Part shown: one piece after another, positions 25,559 through 33,638 of the stretch | How positions within the stretch are numbered: position 1 is the stretch's first letter | Layout of the letters: each line of letters opens with the position of its first letter | NCBI GenBank assembly: GCA_031406795.1 | Contig: JANOHV010000108.1 | Span: forward strand, 1 to 56,867 | From: DATDCY01 sp031406795 [NCBI: Candidatus Rokuibacteriota bacterium] | Lineage (GTDB): Bacteria > JAUVQV01 | Length of the DNA: 56,867 nucleotides | Direction of reading: 5' to 3' | Program-made: the position numbers and the translations under genes | The notes under the pieces: model-generated | The model's database searches: none | What the model was told of the DNA's origin: nothing | What the model saw: the letters and a program-made list of their open reading frames with translations, nothing else

Positions 25559-26158
25559 ATGAGCGAAAGCGATCGTCCCCTGCCGACCCCGCCCCGTTCG
25601 CGATTCGGCCGGGAGACTCAGCAAGAACCCGGCGCCGCGCCGGGCATGATTTCCGACCGGATGGCGCTGGCTGCCGCTGAAGGCCGACTTGAGGAATTCC
25701 TGCAGCAGGAAATCCCGGAAGGCGATCACGCCCGCAATCTCGCGATGATGATGATGGGCATGAGCGGCATGATGCCGACGGAACTGCCGGCCGGGGTGCC
25801 CGAGCCCGTTTCGCCGCACAGCCCCGCATCGCCGGCGTCCGACGCGCCCGCCGCCCTCTCCGCGGAGGTCCCGCCCGAGGTGCTCGCGGCCATCCAGCAG
25901 GGGGACGTGGCCAACCTCATGGGGCTTCTGCGCGCCGAGCACGCGAAGCGCTCCGGCCTTCCTGACGCGACAGCCGCCGCGCCGCAGGCGCCGGCGTCGC
26001 CGGCCGCCCCCGCCCCCGAAGGGCGCGCCGGCATCGACGCCGCGATCATCGACGAGTTGATCCGGATCGGCACCGACAACGACGTGACCGTCGACTGGCT
26101 GATGCTCCGGGCCGTGAAACTCTACGTCGAGGAGTACCGCAGGACGGGACGGCTCTAG
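25559..26158 (+). CDS. Hypothetical protein, Pro/Ala-rich linker with helical ends
   Basis: Not recognised. The 199-aa soluble protein has a helical N-terminal part (RMALAAAEGRLEEFLQQEIP) with a Met-run MMMMGMSGMM, a Pro/Ala-rich linker holding an internal helix (EVLAAIQQGDVANLMGLL), and a C-terminal IIDELIRIGTDNDVTVDWLM followed by a helix of charged residues, which loosely resembles a ribbon-helix-helix module. A strong AAGGAGG ribosome site precedes ATG 25559. The linker composition suggests a flexible two-part protein. Confidence 0.7.
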   Translation: MSESDRPLPTPPRSRFGRETQQEPGAAPGMISDRMALAAAEGRLEEFLQQEIPEGDHARNLAMMMMGMSGMMPTELPAGVPEPVSPHSPASPASDAPAALSAEVPPEVLAAIQQGDVANLMGLLRAEHAKRSGLPDATAAAPQAPASPAAPAPEGRAGIDAAIIDELIRIGTDNDVTVDWLMLRAVKLYVEEYRRTGRL

Positions 26159-26185
26159 CAGGATTCCCCGAAGCGTCCGACGCGG

Positions 26186-26503
26186 TCACTCGTCCTTTTC
26201 GAAAACGATCGTCGCGTCCTTTTCCACGTTCAGGCCGGCCTCGACCTCCAGCGCCTTGAGCACCGCCGCGGGCACCGGGCAAGCCGCGTGCTTGAGGTTC
26301 CGGCCCGCGGCGAGGTAGACGGGGTTGTTCAGGATGCCCACCAGCGCGTCGTGGCGGCCGAGCCGCGTGATCTCGGCCGCCATCTGCCGCACCATCGCGC
26401 AGCCGCTCTCCACCGAGATGTCGATCGCGCGCTGCGGCGCCTTCTTTGCCCGGATGACGGAGGTGAAACCGCACGCCCCGGACGTGACGACAACCTTGGT
26501 CAT
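26186..26503 (-). CDS. Small conserved Cys-containing protein (DUF6951-like)
   Basis: The 105-aa protein begins MTKVVVTSGACGFTSVIRA and has Cys at about residues 11, 35 and 74 (SGCAMVRQM, HAACPVPAAVLKALE), a compact alpha/beta look and no membrane segment. The opening 'V-S-G-x-C-G-F' recalls a small family (DUF6951) of anaerobes; I recall that name with limited certainty. The ATG overlaps the stop of the ABC ATPase as ATGA, so it is the last, coupled gene of the importer operon. A metal-related role is inference. Confidence 0.6.
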   Translation of the reverse strand: MTKVVVTSGACGFTSVIRAKKAPQRAIDISVESGCAMVRQMAAEITRLGRHDALVGILNNPVYLAAGRNLKHAACPVPAAVLKALEVEAGLNVEKDATIVFEKDE

Positions 26504-27354
26504 TTCGCCCTCGCTTCGTTTGGCAGGGTGCCCGGGCTCCCGGCCGCCGCACCCGGCGGTTGCAGATCGGCTTCGACCGGCGCGGTCCGCGAGTTGAGCC
26601 GCTGCTCGGCGAGAAACGCCAGCAGTTCCTTGCGCAGCGCGTTGAGCTCCGGCCCGGTCCGGTCCCGCGGCCGCGGCACCCGCACCTCGACGGACTTGCC
26701 GACGCGCGTCGGCTGCGCGGTCATGCAGACGACGCGGTCGCCGAGAAACACCGCCTCGTCCACGTTGTGGGTGACGAAGACCACCGTGGTGCGCGTGCGC
26801 TCCAGCACGTGCAGGAGCACCTCCTGCAGCGCGTTTCTGGTCTGGGCGTCCAGAGCCGCGAACGGTTCGTCCATCAGCAGCACGCGCGGCTCGACGGCCA
26901 GCGCGCGCGCGAGGGCGACTTTCTGCTTCATGCCCCCGGAGATCTGTTTGAGGTGATAACCGTCGAAGCCGGCGAGCTCGACGAGCTCGAGGCAGCGCCG
27001 CGCCGTCGCGCGCCGCTGCGCCGGGGAGACGCCGGCGAATTCGAGCCCGAGCTCGACGTTGCTCAAAACGGTGCGCCAGGGCAGCAGGGTCGTCTCCTGA
27101 GTGATGTAGCCAATCTCGCGCATGGTCCCGCTGACGACGCGGTCCCCGATGGTGACCCGCCCGCGATCCGCGCGCTCCAGCCCGGCAATGATGCGCAGCA
27201 GGGTCGTCTTGCCGCAGCCGCTGGGCCCGAGCACGCACACGATGCCGCCGTCCGGCGCCGCGAACGAAACCCCGCCGAGGATGAGCCGTCCGGCGTCGCC
27301 GCTGGTGCCCGGGAAACCCTTCTCGACCCCCTCGACCCGCAGTTCCATGCTCAT
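26500..27354 (-). CDS. TauB/SsuB-like ABC transporter ATP-binding protein
   Basis: The 284-aa ATPase has Walker A GPSGCGKTTLLRIIAG, Q-loop YITQETTLLPWRTV, signature ISGGMKQKVALARAL, Walker B VLLMDEPFAALDA and H-loop VTHNVDEAVFL, the pattern of nitrate/sulphonate/taurine importers. The C-terminal 35 residues are a Pro/Ala-rich extension. ATG 27354 overlaps the permease stop (ATGA) and the gene's own stop overlaps the small protein start (ATGA), giving a tightly coupled operon. Confidence 0.9.
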   Translation of the reverse strand: MSMELRVEGVEKGFPGTSGDAGRLILGGVSFAAPDGGIVCVLGPSGCGKTTLLRIIAGLERADRGRVTIGDRVVSGTMREIGYITQETTLLPWRTVLSNVELGLEFAGVSPAQRRATARRCLELVELAGFDGYHLKQISGGMKQKVALARALAVEPRVLLMDEPFAALDAQTRNALQEVLLHVLERTRTTVVFVTHNVDEAVFLGDRVVCMTAQPTRVGKSVEVRVPRPRDRTGPELNALRKELLAFLAEQRLNSRTAPVEADLQPPGAAAGSPGTLPNEARAK

Positions 27355-28127
27355 CTCCAGCGCAGCAGCCGCCGTTCGGCGGCGCGGATCAGCGCATCCA
27401 TCGCGAAGCCGATCAGCCCGATGACCAGCATGCCGGCCACGATCTGGTCCGCGCGCTGGATGTCGCGCGCGGTCATGATCATGTAGCCGAGGCCGTAGCC
27501 ACTCTTGACGCCGGTGAACTCCGCGGCGACCAGCGTCATCCACCCGACCCCGATCGCGATGCGCACGCCCGTGATGGTAGCCGGCAGCGCGCCGGGGGCG
27601 AGCACCTTCAGGAACAGTTCACGCCTCGAGGCGCCAAGGATGATTGCCGCCTCGATCAGGCCGCGCTCGATCGCGCGCACCCCGGCGACGGTGTTGAGCA
27701 GGATCGGGAAGAACGCCCCGAGGAAGATGATGAACACGGCCGATCCGTCGCCGATGCCGAGCCAGAGAATGGCGAGAGGGACCCACGCCAGCGGCGGAAT
27801 GGGGCGCAGCAACTCGACGAAGGGGTTGACCAGCGAACGCAACCACGCCGACCGGCCCATCAGCAGCCCGAGCGGGATACCGACGGCCAGTGCCGCCACG
27901 ACGCCCCCGAGTACCCGGCGCAGACTCGCGACGCAGTGGCCAAGCAGGTGGCTGCCCGGCGGCAGGCCGCGGGTGACCATCTCGGCAAGGCCGCTCAACA
28001 CGTGCGAAGGCGGCGGCAGTCGGTTTTCGGGGATGATCCCGGCGGCGCCGAACGCCTCCCAGAGAAGGCCGGCCGCCACCAGCGGTGCCAGCTGCAACGG
28101 GAAGCGCCAGCGCCCCCCGCTCACCAT
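27351..28127 (-). CDS. TauC/SsuC-like ABC transporter permease
   Basis: The 258-aa inner-membrane protein has six predicted helices and the permease coupling motif: EAAIILGASRRELFLKVLAP followed by GALPATITGVRIAIG (EAA loop). LRPIPPLAWVPLAILWLGIG is the conserved signature of the nitrate/sulphonate/taurine subfamily. It exchanges substrate with the binding protein encoded 19 bp upstream. Confidence 0.9.
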   Translation of the reverse strand: MVSGGRWRFPLQLAPLVAAGLLWEAFGAAGIIPENRLPPPSHVLSGLAEMVTRGLPPGSHLLGHCVASLRRVLGGVVAALAVGIPLGLLMGRSAWLRSLVNPFVELLRPIPPLAWVPLAILWLGIGDGSAVFIIFLGAFFPILLNTVAGVRAIERGLIEAAIILGASRRELFLKVLAPGALPATITGVRIAIGVGWMTLVAAEFTGVKSGYGLGYMIMTARDIQRADQIVAGMLVIGLIGFAMDALIRAAERRLLRWR

Positions 28128-28146
28128 GGTTTGCGGCGTCCGGACT

Positions 28147-29106
28147 TCAGGGCCGCGCGTCCTTCACCAGCCCTGCCGGATCGAGGTATTCGCGCAGAAT
28201 CGCGTCCGGGTCCGTCTCCTTGATGTAGCCCAGACGGGCCAGGTACGAGGCGTACTCGCGGACCGGCGCCCGCTCGAGCTCGGTGCGGTAGGTAATGTTG
28301 CCGAGAGCGGCCCGAACGGTCTTCTCGTCCATGCCGGTGTACTGCACGCCGATGCGCACCGCCTCCTCGGTGTTCGCGAGGATGAAAGCCGTCGCCCTGG
28401 CGTGCGCCTTGAGGAACGCCTGCACCGCCGCCGGCCGGTCGCGGGCGACGGAGCCTTCGAAGGCGACCACGCAGCAGGGGTGGCCCGGCCAGATCTGCGA
28501 GGAGGGGAGCAGAACGCGGCCGACGCCCTTCGTGACGGCCTTCGTCGCGTGGGGTTCCCAGGCGATGAAGGCGTCGATCTGGCTGCTCTCGAGCGCCGTA
28601 ATCATCTCCGGGGGCTTGACGACGATGATCTTCACCGCGCCCGCCGCGAGGCCGGCGGCCTCCAGGGCGCGGTGCAGCAAAAAGTCCTGGACACTCGCGT
28701 ACCCGGGGATCGCGACGGTCTTGCCGGCGAGGTCCTTCACCTGGCGCAGCGGGGAGTCGGCGCGTACGACGATAGCCGATCCCTCGGCATTGGCGAGGGC
28801 CGCCGCCTTCACGCTCGCCGCGCGGTTCGCCACGCCCGTGACGCTTGGCGCCATGCCCAGGTAGCCGACGTCGATGCCCTTCGACGCGAAGGCGCTCATC
28901 TCCTCGGCGCCGGCGTTGAAGATCCCCGCCGTTTCGACCTCCAGCCCCTCGTCGCGGAAGAAGCCCTTCTCGATCCCGACCCAGGCGGCAAGGTGGTGCA
29001 GGTCGCTGCGCAGGTAGCCCAGCCGGAGCTTCTCCCCGGCCGCGGCGGCCGGAGCCGCCGCGGCGAAGAGCGCAAGGGACAACAGCAGAACGACGGCTCT
29101 GTTCAT
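28147..29106 (-). CDS. NMT1/SsuA-like ABC substrate-binding protein
   Basis: The 319-aa secreted protein has a signal peptide (VVLLLSLALFAAAAPAAAAG, cleaved after about 23) and then KLRLGYLRSDLHHLAAWVGIEKGFFRDEGL, split here as the usual NMT1/SsuA opening. DVGYLGMAPSVTGVAN, KDLAGKTVAIPGYASVQD and IDAFIAWEPHATKA follow the family. Its substrates include sulphonates, nitrate and pyrimidine precursors. It starts 49 bp after the RACo stop in the same direction, so it may bring in the substrate of the adjacent methyltransferases; that link is inference. Confidence 0.88.
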   Translation of the reverse strand: MNRAVVLLLSLALFAAAAPAAAAGEKLRLGYLRSDLHHLAAWVGIEKGFFRDEGLEVETAGIFNAGAEEMSAFASKGIDVGYLGMAPSVTGVANRAASVKAAALANAEGSAIVVRADSPLRQVKDLAGKTVAIPGYASVQDFLLHRALEAAGLAAGAVKIIVVKPPEMITALESSQIDAFIAWEPHATKAVTKGVGRVLLPSSQIWPGHPCCVVAFEGSVARDRPAAVQAFLKAHARATAFILANTEEAVRIGVQYTGMDEKTVRAALGNITYRTELERAPVREYASYLARLGYIKETDPDAILREYLDPAGLVKDARP

Positions 29107-29155
29107 GGTACCTCCTTCGCGGCCAATTCGCGTTGTCCCCGTATACGCGCGTGGC

Positions 29156-31132
29156 TCAGCCTTTGATCTCCACCGTGCTCCCGGCCTTGGCCAGCAGCGC
29201 CTTCACATTCGGGAACTTGTCCTTCATGTGCGGGATATGCATCGCCATCATGAACTCCCGTTCGAAGAGCGGGTCGGTGGCGATTTCCACGAACTCGACC
29301 CAGCGGGCGCGCTCGTTTGCCTCGATCCGCTTGCCGCGGTTGACCAGCGCCATGCGCGAGCCGTCCCCGGCCGCGTTGCCGACCGCATAGACCTTGTCGA
29401 GCTCGCAGTCGGGAAACAGGCCGAGCACCATCGAGGCTTCCTTGTTGATGTGGCTGCCGAAAGCTCCGGCGAGCACGACCCGGTCGAGCTTCTCGATGCC
29501 GAGCCGCTTCATCATCAGCTTGGCGCCGGTGTACAGCGCCCCCTTGGCCAGCTGGAGCGCCCGCACGTCCCCCTGCGTGATCGTGATGTCCGCGTTGATC
29601 GAGGTCTCGTCGGCCCACGCCAGCACGTACTCCGGCTTGCCCTCGACGTCCAGGCGGATGCGCGGCGTGCCCAGCGTCATGACGAAACGGCCGGACTTGT
29701 CGATGATCCCGGCCTTGAACATCTCGGCCACGACCTCGATGATCCCGGAGCCGCAGAGCCCCTTGGCCTTGACCTTCGCGACGTTGGTGTGCCAGTCGGC
29801 CTTGCCGATGACCTTGTAGCGCGGTTCGCGGGTCAGCGGGTCGATGTTGACCATCTCGATGGCGCCCGGCGCGGCGCGCATGCCGAACTTGATCTGCGCG
29901 CCCTCGAAGGCCGGGCCGGTGGCGCAGGAAGTCGAGCAGACCTTGTTGCGGTTGCCGAGCAGCAGCTCGCCGTTGGTGCCAATGTCGATGATCAGGACCA
30001 TCTCGTCCTGGTTGTACGGCTCCTCGGCGATCAGCACGCCGACGTTGTCCGCGCCGACGAAGCCGGCCTCGATCGGCAGCACGTGGATGTAGGCGCCCGG
30101 GGCGATCCGGAGCCCCAGGTCGCGGGCCTTGATGTCGAGCGAGTTCTGGACCGCCGGGATGAACGGCGAGCGGCCGATGTAGATCGGGTCCATGCCGAGG
30201 AAGATGTGGTGCATCGCCGTGTTGAAGACGATGGTCAGGTCGTCGATGACGTGCGCGCCGTTCGGGCCCTTCTTGCCGATCTCGGCCGCGACGCGGTCGC
30301 AGATGTCGTTGAGCCCCGCGATGATCGCCTTCTGCATGATCTCGAGCCCGTCGGCGTTGCTCATCGCGTAGGTGATGCGGCTCATGACGTCTTCGCCGTA
30401 GGGCACCTGGGGGTTCATGATCGACTCGGTGCTCACCACCTTGCCGGTGTCCAGGTCGGTCAGGTAGCCAACGCAGGTCGTGGTGCCGATGTCGACGGCC
30501 AGCCCGTAGCTCTGCTCGACGAAGCCCGGCTCGACCTTGATGATCTCCCGATCCATCCACACGGTTGCCGTGGCATTCCACTCGCCCTCGCGCAGCACCG
30601 TCTGCAGGTTGCGCAGCGCCAGGAAATCGAAGGTCAGCCCGGTCAGCCCGTAGTTGTCCTTCAGGGACTGGAGCACCCGCTCGTAGTCGCCGACCGTCAT
30701 GTCGTGCAGGGTCGGCGGCGTCAGCACGATGTTGTACTTCTTCACCGCCGGGTCGAGCGCGATCGTCAGCTCCTTGGCTGCCTTGCGCACGATCTGCTTG
30801 CCGGCGCGCGAGCGCTCCGGCACGAAAACCTTGATGTCGCCGTGGATCTCGGCGTTGCAGGAGAGACGGATGCCGGGCCCGTCCTCGGGCTTGATGTGCT
30901 TGCGCTCGGAGTCGGTCAGCGGCGAGAGGTGCGCCATGCCCGACTCGATGTTGTCTTTCTCGAAGTACCCCTCTTCGATCCGCACCTTGCACTTGCCGCA
31001 GACCTTCTTGTTGCCGCAGAGGCCCTCGATGTCGACGCCGAGCGCCTGTGCCGCCTCGAGGATGGTCTTGCCCTCCTCGACTTCGCCCCGGCGGCCCGAG
31101 GGCTGGAAAATCACCTTGTACTTCTTGGTCAT
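29156..31132 (-). CDS. RACo-type corrinoid protein reductive activator (2Fe-2S + ASKHA/DUF4445), copy 1
   Basis: The 658-aa protein has an N-terminal 2Fe-2S ferredoxin domain (C39-x5-C45-x2-C48 and C in IRLSCNAEI near residue 92), a middle domain (about 110-215) and a C-terminal ASKHA ATPase domain: GLAVDIGTTTCVGYLTDLD, IIDIGTNGELLLG and VLAGAFGSHINKEASM. This is the RACo architecture, which uses ATP and low-potential electrons to return oxidised Co(II) corrinoid to Co(I). RamA of methanogens instead has C-terminal 4Fe-4S clusters. ATG 31132 overlaps the preceding stop (ATGA) and follows a GAGGAG ribosome site. It serves the corrinoid protein at 31851-32543, three genes upstream in the operon. 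Confidence 0.9.
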   Translation of the reverse strand: MTKKYKVIFQPSGRRGEVEEGKTILEAAQALGVDIEGLCGNKKVCGKCKVRIEEGYFEKDNIESGMAHLSPLTDSERKHIKPEDGPGIRLSCNAEIHGDIKVFVPERSRAGKQIVRKAAKELTIALDPAVKKYNIVLTPPTLHDMTVGDYERVLQSLKDNYGLTGLTFDFLALRNLQTVLREGEWNATATVWMDREIIKVEPGFVEQSYGLAVDIGTTTCVGYLTDLDTGKVVSTESIMNPQVPYGEDVMSRITYAMSNADGLEIMQKAIIAGLNDICDRVAAEIGKKGPNGAHVIDDLTIVFNTAMHHIFLGMDPIYIGRSPFIPAVQNSLDIKARDLGLRIAPGAYIHVLPIEAGFVGADNVGVLIAEEPYNQDEMVLIIDIGTNGELLLGNRNKVCSTSCATGPAFEGAQIKFGMRAAPGAIEMVNIDPLTREPRYKVIGKADWHTNVAKVKAKGLCGSGIIEVVAEMFKAGIIDKSGRFVMTLGTPRIRLDVEGKPEYVLAWADETSINADITITQGDVRALQLAKGALYTGAKLMMKRLGIEKLDRVVLAGAFGSHINKEASMVLGLFPDCELDKVYAVGNAAGDGSRMALVNRGKRIEANERARWVEFVEIATDPLFEREFMMAMHIPHMKDKFPNVKALLAKAGSTVEIKG

Positions 31133-31854
31133 GCCACACTCTCCTCGCAGGAAAAAGGGGACAGATTTATTTTCTCGACAGTTCGCGGTCGAACTTCCGG
31201 CGGCGGGGGGGCAGAAAATAAATCTGTCCCCTTTCTCCGCCCGTAGGGGCAGACGGTGATGCACAGTCCGCAGTTGGGCTTGCCCGCCACCTGGCGCTTG
31301 GTCGCCTTGTGCCCGCGGCACTCGCCGAGGCGCACCAGTTCGACGAAGGGGTTCCCGCGCGACCACTCCGCGCCGGTGATCGCCTTGGAGGGGCAGTGGT
31401 CGCGACAGAGCGTGCACGCCCCGCACCCGCTCACCTCGAACGGACGGTCGGACACGAGCGGCGCGTCGGTGAGCACCGTGACCAGCGACAGCCGCGGCCC
31501 GTGCAGCGGGCTGATCAGCAGTCCGTTCTTGCCGACCCAACCGATCCCCGCCGAGGTCGCCGCCATCTTGTGGTTGAACAGCGCGTAGAGCTTCGAGACG
31601 AACGTATCCTGCTTCCGGTCCGAATCCGGCGGCACGGCGAGCGTGCGGTACCCCCGCGCCTTGAGCGACCTCACCGTGCGCTTCTGCAGCCGCGCCAGGA
31701 TCCCGAGCGTGTCCTCGTTGAGCCGGCGCGCGACGCCGATCGAAACCGCCCGATCCAAATGGGCGATCTCGGCGCCGAGGTGGCCGGTGAGGACGGCGAA
31801 TCCCACGACCGCCGCCCCCTGCGCGAGCAGTTCGTCCCGGAGCACTTCGTTCAT
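31129..31854 (-). CDS. 4Fe-4S double-cluster protein (QueG-related), C-terminus formed by a palindromic repeat
   Basis: The 241-aa iron-sulphur protein shares IGWVGKNGLLISPLHGPRLS and the cluster motifs CGACTLCRDHCPSKAI and CGLCITVCPYG (two 4Fe-4S) with epoxyqueuosine reductase, but is far shorter than QueG and lacks its N-terminal corrinoid-binding half. Related proteins in methyltransferase clusters may pass electrons to RACo. After VCPYGR the last 31 or so codons are written by the inverted repeat at 31154-31234 (KGTDLFSAPPPP and KINLSPFSC). The frame stays open across it and ends in an ATGA overlap with RACo. ATG 31854 overlaps the corrinoid-protein stop in the same way. Confidence 0.78.
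   Translation of the reverse strand: MNEVLRDELLAQGAAVVGFAVLTGHLGAEIAHLDRAVSIGVARRLNEDTLGILARLQKRTVRSLKARGYRTLAVPPDSDRKQDTFVSKLYALFNHKMAATSAGIGWVGKNGLLISPLHGPRLSLVTVLTDAPLVSDRPFEVSGCGACTLCRDHCPSKAITGAEWSRGNPFVELVRLGECRGHKATKRQVAGKPNCGLCITVCPYGRRKGTDLFSAPPPPEVRPRTVEKINLSPFSCEESVA
31154..31234. repeat. REP/MITE-like element with 22-bp perfect inverted repeats
   Basis: Arms 31154-31175 and 31213-31234 are exact reverse complements built on AAAGGGGACAGATTTATTTT. Between them is a smaller hairpin GTTCG-CGGT-CGAAC. The GGGGACAGATTTATTTTC core is a sequence I associate with palindromes spread by REP-associated tyrosine transposases in many genomes (recollection). It is inserted at the 3' end of the iron-sulphur gene. 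Confidence 0.75.
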
Positions 31855-32543
31855 TTCGCCTTTTTGGCCTCGGCCTCGTCCTTCATCTGCTTGAGCGAAC
31901 CGATCATGTTGATCGCGTCCTTGAGCGCGTTGGTTGCGTCCTTGGCGTAGCCGTCGGCGCCGTACTTGTCGGCGACGTCCTGCGACACCGGCGCTCCGCC
32001 GATCATGATCTTGATGTTGGGGTTCTTCTTGCGCAGATCGTCGATGACCTTCTTCATGCCGGTCATCGTCGTCGTCATCATCGCCGAGAGGCAGACCAGG
32101 TCGGAATCGGTCCGGATCTGCTCCTCGAGAAACTTGTCCAGCGGCACGTCGCGGCCCAGGTCGTAGACCTGGAACCCGGCGACGTCGAACATCATCTTGA
32201 CGATGTTCTTGCCGATGTCGTGCACGTCACCTTCGACCGTGCCGATGACAACCGAGCCCCGGACACCGAGGTCCATCTGCTGCACGTGCGGCTTGAGGAT
32301 GTCCAGCCCGGCGTACAGCGCGTCCGCGCACATCAGCAGCTCGGGCACGAAATACTCCTGCGCCTCGAACATCTTCCCGACCTCGACCATGCCGCTCACG
32401 AGGCCGTTGAAAATCGCATCGTTCGCGTTCATGCCGACGGCCAGCACCTCCTGCGCGGCCTCCTTGACGGCGTCCTCGTCGTACGCGATGACGGATTTCT
32501 TCAGCTTCTCGAGCAGCTCGGTCTGTTTCTCAGCGGTGGCCAT
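31851..32543 (-). CDS. Corrinoid (B12)-binding methyltransferase protein, MtaC/MtbC family, copy 1
   Basis: The 230-aa protein has the helical cap domain (FNGLVSGMVEVGKMFEAQEY, then FVPELLMCADALYAGLDILK) and a Rossmann B12-binding domain with GTVEGDVHDIGKN, where His108 is the lower cobalt ligand (DxHxxG), SAMMTTTMTGMKKVI and KIMIGGAPVSQDVADKYGAD. It carries the methyl group between methyltransferases. The Lys/Glu-rich tail (EAEAKKAK) is unusual but short. It starts 2 bp after the UroD stop and overlaps the iron-sulphur gene start. Confidence 0.93.
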   Translation of the reverse strand: MATAEKQTELLEKLKKSVIAYDEDAVKEAAQEVLAVGMNANDAIFNGLVSGMVEVGKMFEAQEYFVPELLMCADALYAGLDILKPHVQQMDLGVRGSVVIGTVEGDVHDIGKNIVKMMFDVAGFQVYDLGRDVPLDKFLEEQIRTDSDLVCLSAMMTTTMTGMKKVIDDLRKKNPNIKIMIGGAPVSQDVADKYGADGYAKDATNALKDAINMIGSLKQMKDEAEAKKAK

Positions 32544-32545
32544 GA

Positions 32546-33583
32546 TCACGCCCTCCTGTAGTTGGCGACTTCGTCGAGCATCGCTTTGACGTTTTCGGGC
32601 GGCACGGTCGGCCAGATGTCGCATCCCGGCCAGACCGCACTCACTCCATCTTCGAGGCACTTGCGCATCGTCGTGCGGACCAGCTCGGGCGTCCCCGCCA
32701 CGAGCACGTTGTACGGGTCGTAGTTGCCGAAGATCAGGGCCTTCGGGCCGAGTTTCGCGCGCGTCTCGGCGACGTCGTTCTTCTGGTCGACGGAAATCGC
32801 CGTCGCCCCGCTCTCGACCATGAACGGCACGATGTCGTTCGTCTTGCCGCAGATGTGCAACACGCTCGGCACGCTCAGCTGCGCGAAGATCTTCTGCAGA
32901 TACGGCAGGATCAGGCTCTTGAAGATGCGCGGGCTCAGTACATCCGAGGTCGCGCCCATCTCGCGCACCGTCAGGTAGTCGACGCCGGCGGCCTCGTAGC
33001 GCTTGGCGACCTGGATGATCACATCGGCGCACTGGTCCAGCAGCTTGGCGATCTTGTCCGGCTTCTTGAAAGAGAGCTTGAGCAGGTCGTTGAGCTCCAT
33101 GATCTGGCCCGCCAGCGTGAAGGGCCCGAGGACATAGGAACCCACCGGCGCCCGCTCGCCCAGCTGCTTTTTCAGCAGGCCGATCGCCTCGACCATCAGC
33201 GGCATCCGGCCGCGCTCCGTGATGTTCGACGGGAGGGCGATCTCCATCTCCGCCTCGTTGTGGATCAGCTTCTTCTTGATCGTCGGGTACAGCAGGTCCT
33301 CGGAGTGGGCGTAGACGTTGATCTCGCAGCCCATCGCCTCCGCCTCGACGCACAGGTCGAAGGGCACCACCCCGCACTCGATCCCGAGAAGCGTGTAGCT
33401 CGTGGCCGCCGCCTCGGCCATCATCTTCGCGTCCAGGTGGATCGCCGCGAACTTGTGGCCGAGGCTCTTGAGCCCCTCGGTGGTGACGTTGCCCATGCCG
33501 CTGAAGCAGGGGACCCGGTCGACCGCTTCACCGGCGAAGAGCTTCATCACCCGCTGTTTCGAGGTCATCGCGTTCTGTGTCAT
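32546..33583 (-). CDS. UroD-fold corrinoid methyltransferase (MtaA/MtbA/CmuA family), type I copy 1
   Basis: The 345-aa TIM-barrel protein belongs to the uroporphyrinogen-decarboxylase superfamily. It keeps the zinc ligands of methylcobamide methyltransferases: VLHICGKTN (HxC) and AVWPGCDIWP (Cys). It lacks the decarboxylase active-site context. In archaea relatives methylate coenzyme M; in bacteria related enzymes act as substrate:corrinoid or corrinoid:carrier methyltransferases, so its direction is not certain. It is a close paralogue of the enzyme at 46752-47768 (shared FSGMGNV and PFDLxVEAEAxG motifs) and is fused in operon with the corrinoid gene (2 bp gap). Confidence 0.88.
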   Translation of the reverse strand: MTQNAMTSKQRVMKLFAGEAVDRVPCFSGMGNVTTEGLKSLGHKFAAIHLDAKMMAEAAATSYTLLGIECGVVPFDLCVEAEAMGCEINVYAHSEDLLYPTIKKKLIHNEAEMEIALPSNITERGRMPLMVEAIGLLKKQLGERAPVGSYVLGPFTLAGQIMELNDLLKLSFKKPDKIAKLLDQCADVIIQVAKRYEAAGVDYLTVREMGATSDVLSPRIFKSLILPYLQKIFAQLSVPSVLHICGKTNDIVPFMVESGATAISVDQKNDVAETRAKLGPKALIFGNYDPYNVLVAGTPELVRTTMRKCLEDGVSAVWPGCDIWPTVPPENVKAMLDEVANYRRA

Positions 33584-33638
33584 GCATCCTCCTTGTCGTC
33601 GCAGTTGTGTTTAAAGTTGTTTCGTTCGACAAGAGTCC

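Noticed and set aside
31129-31854. Epoxyqueuosine reductase QueG
   Set aside because: It is about 130 residues too short and lacks the N-terminal half; only the double-cluster region is similar.
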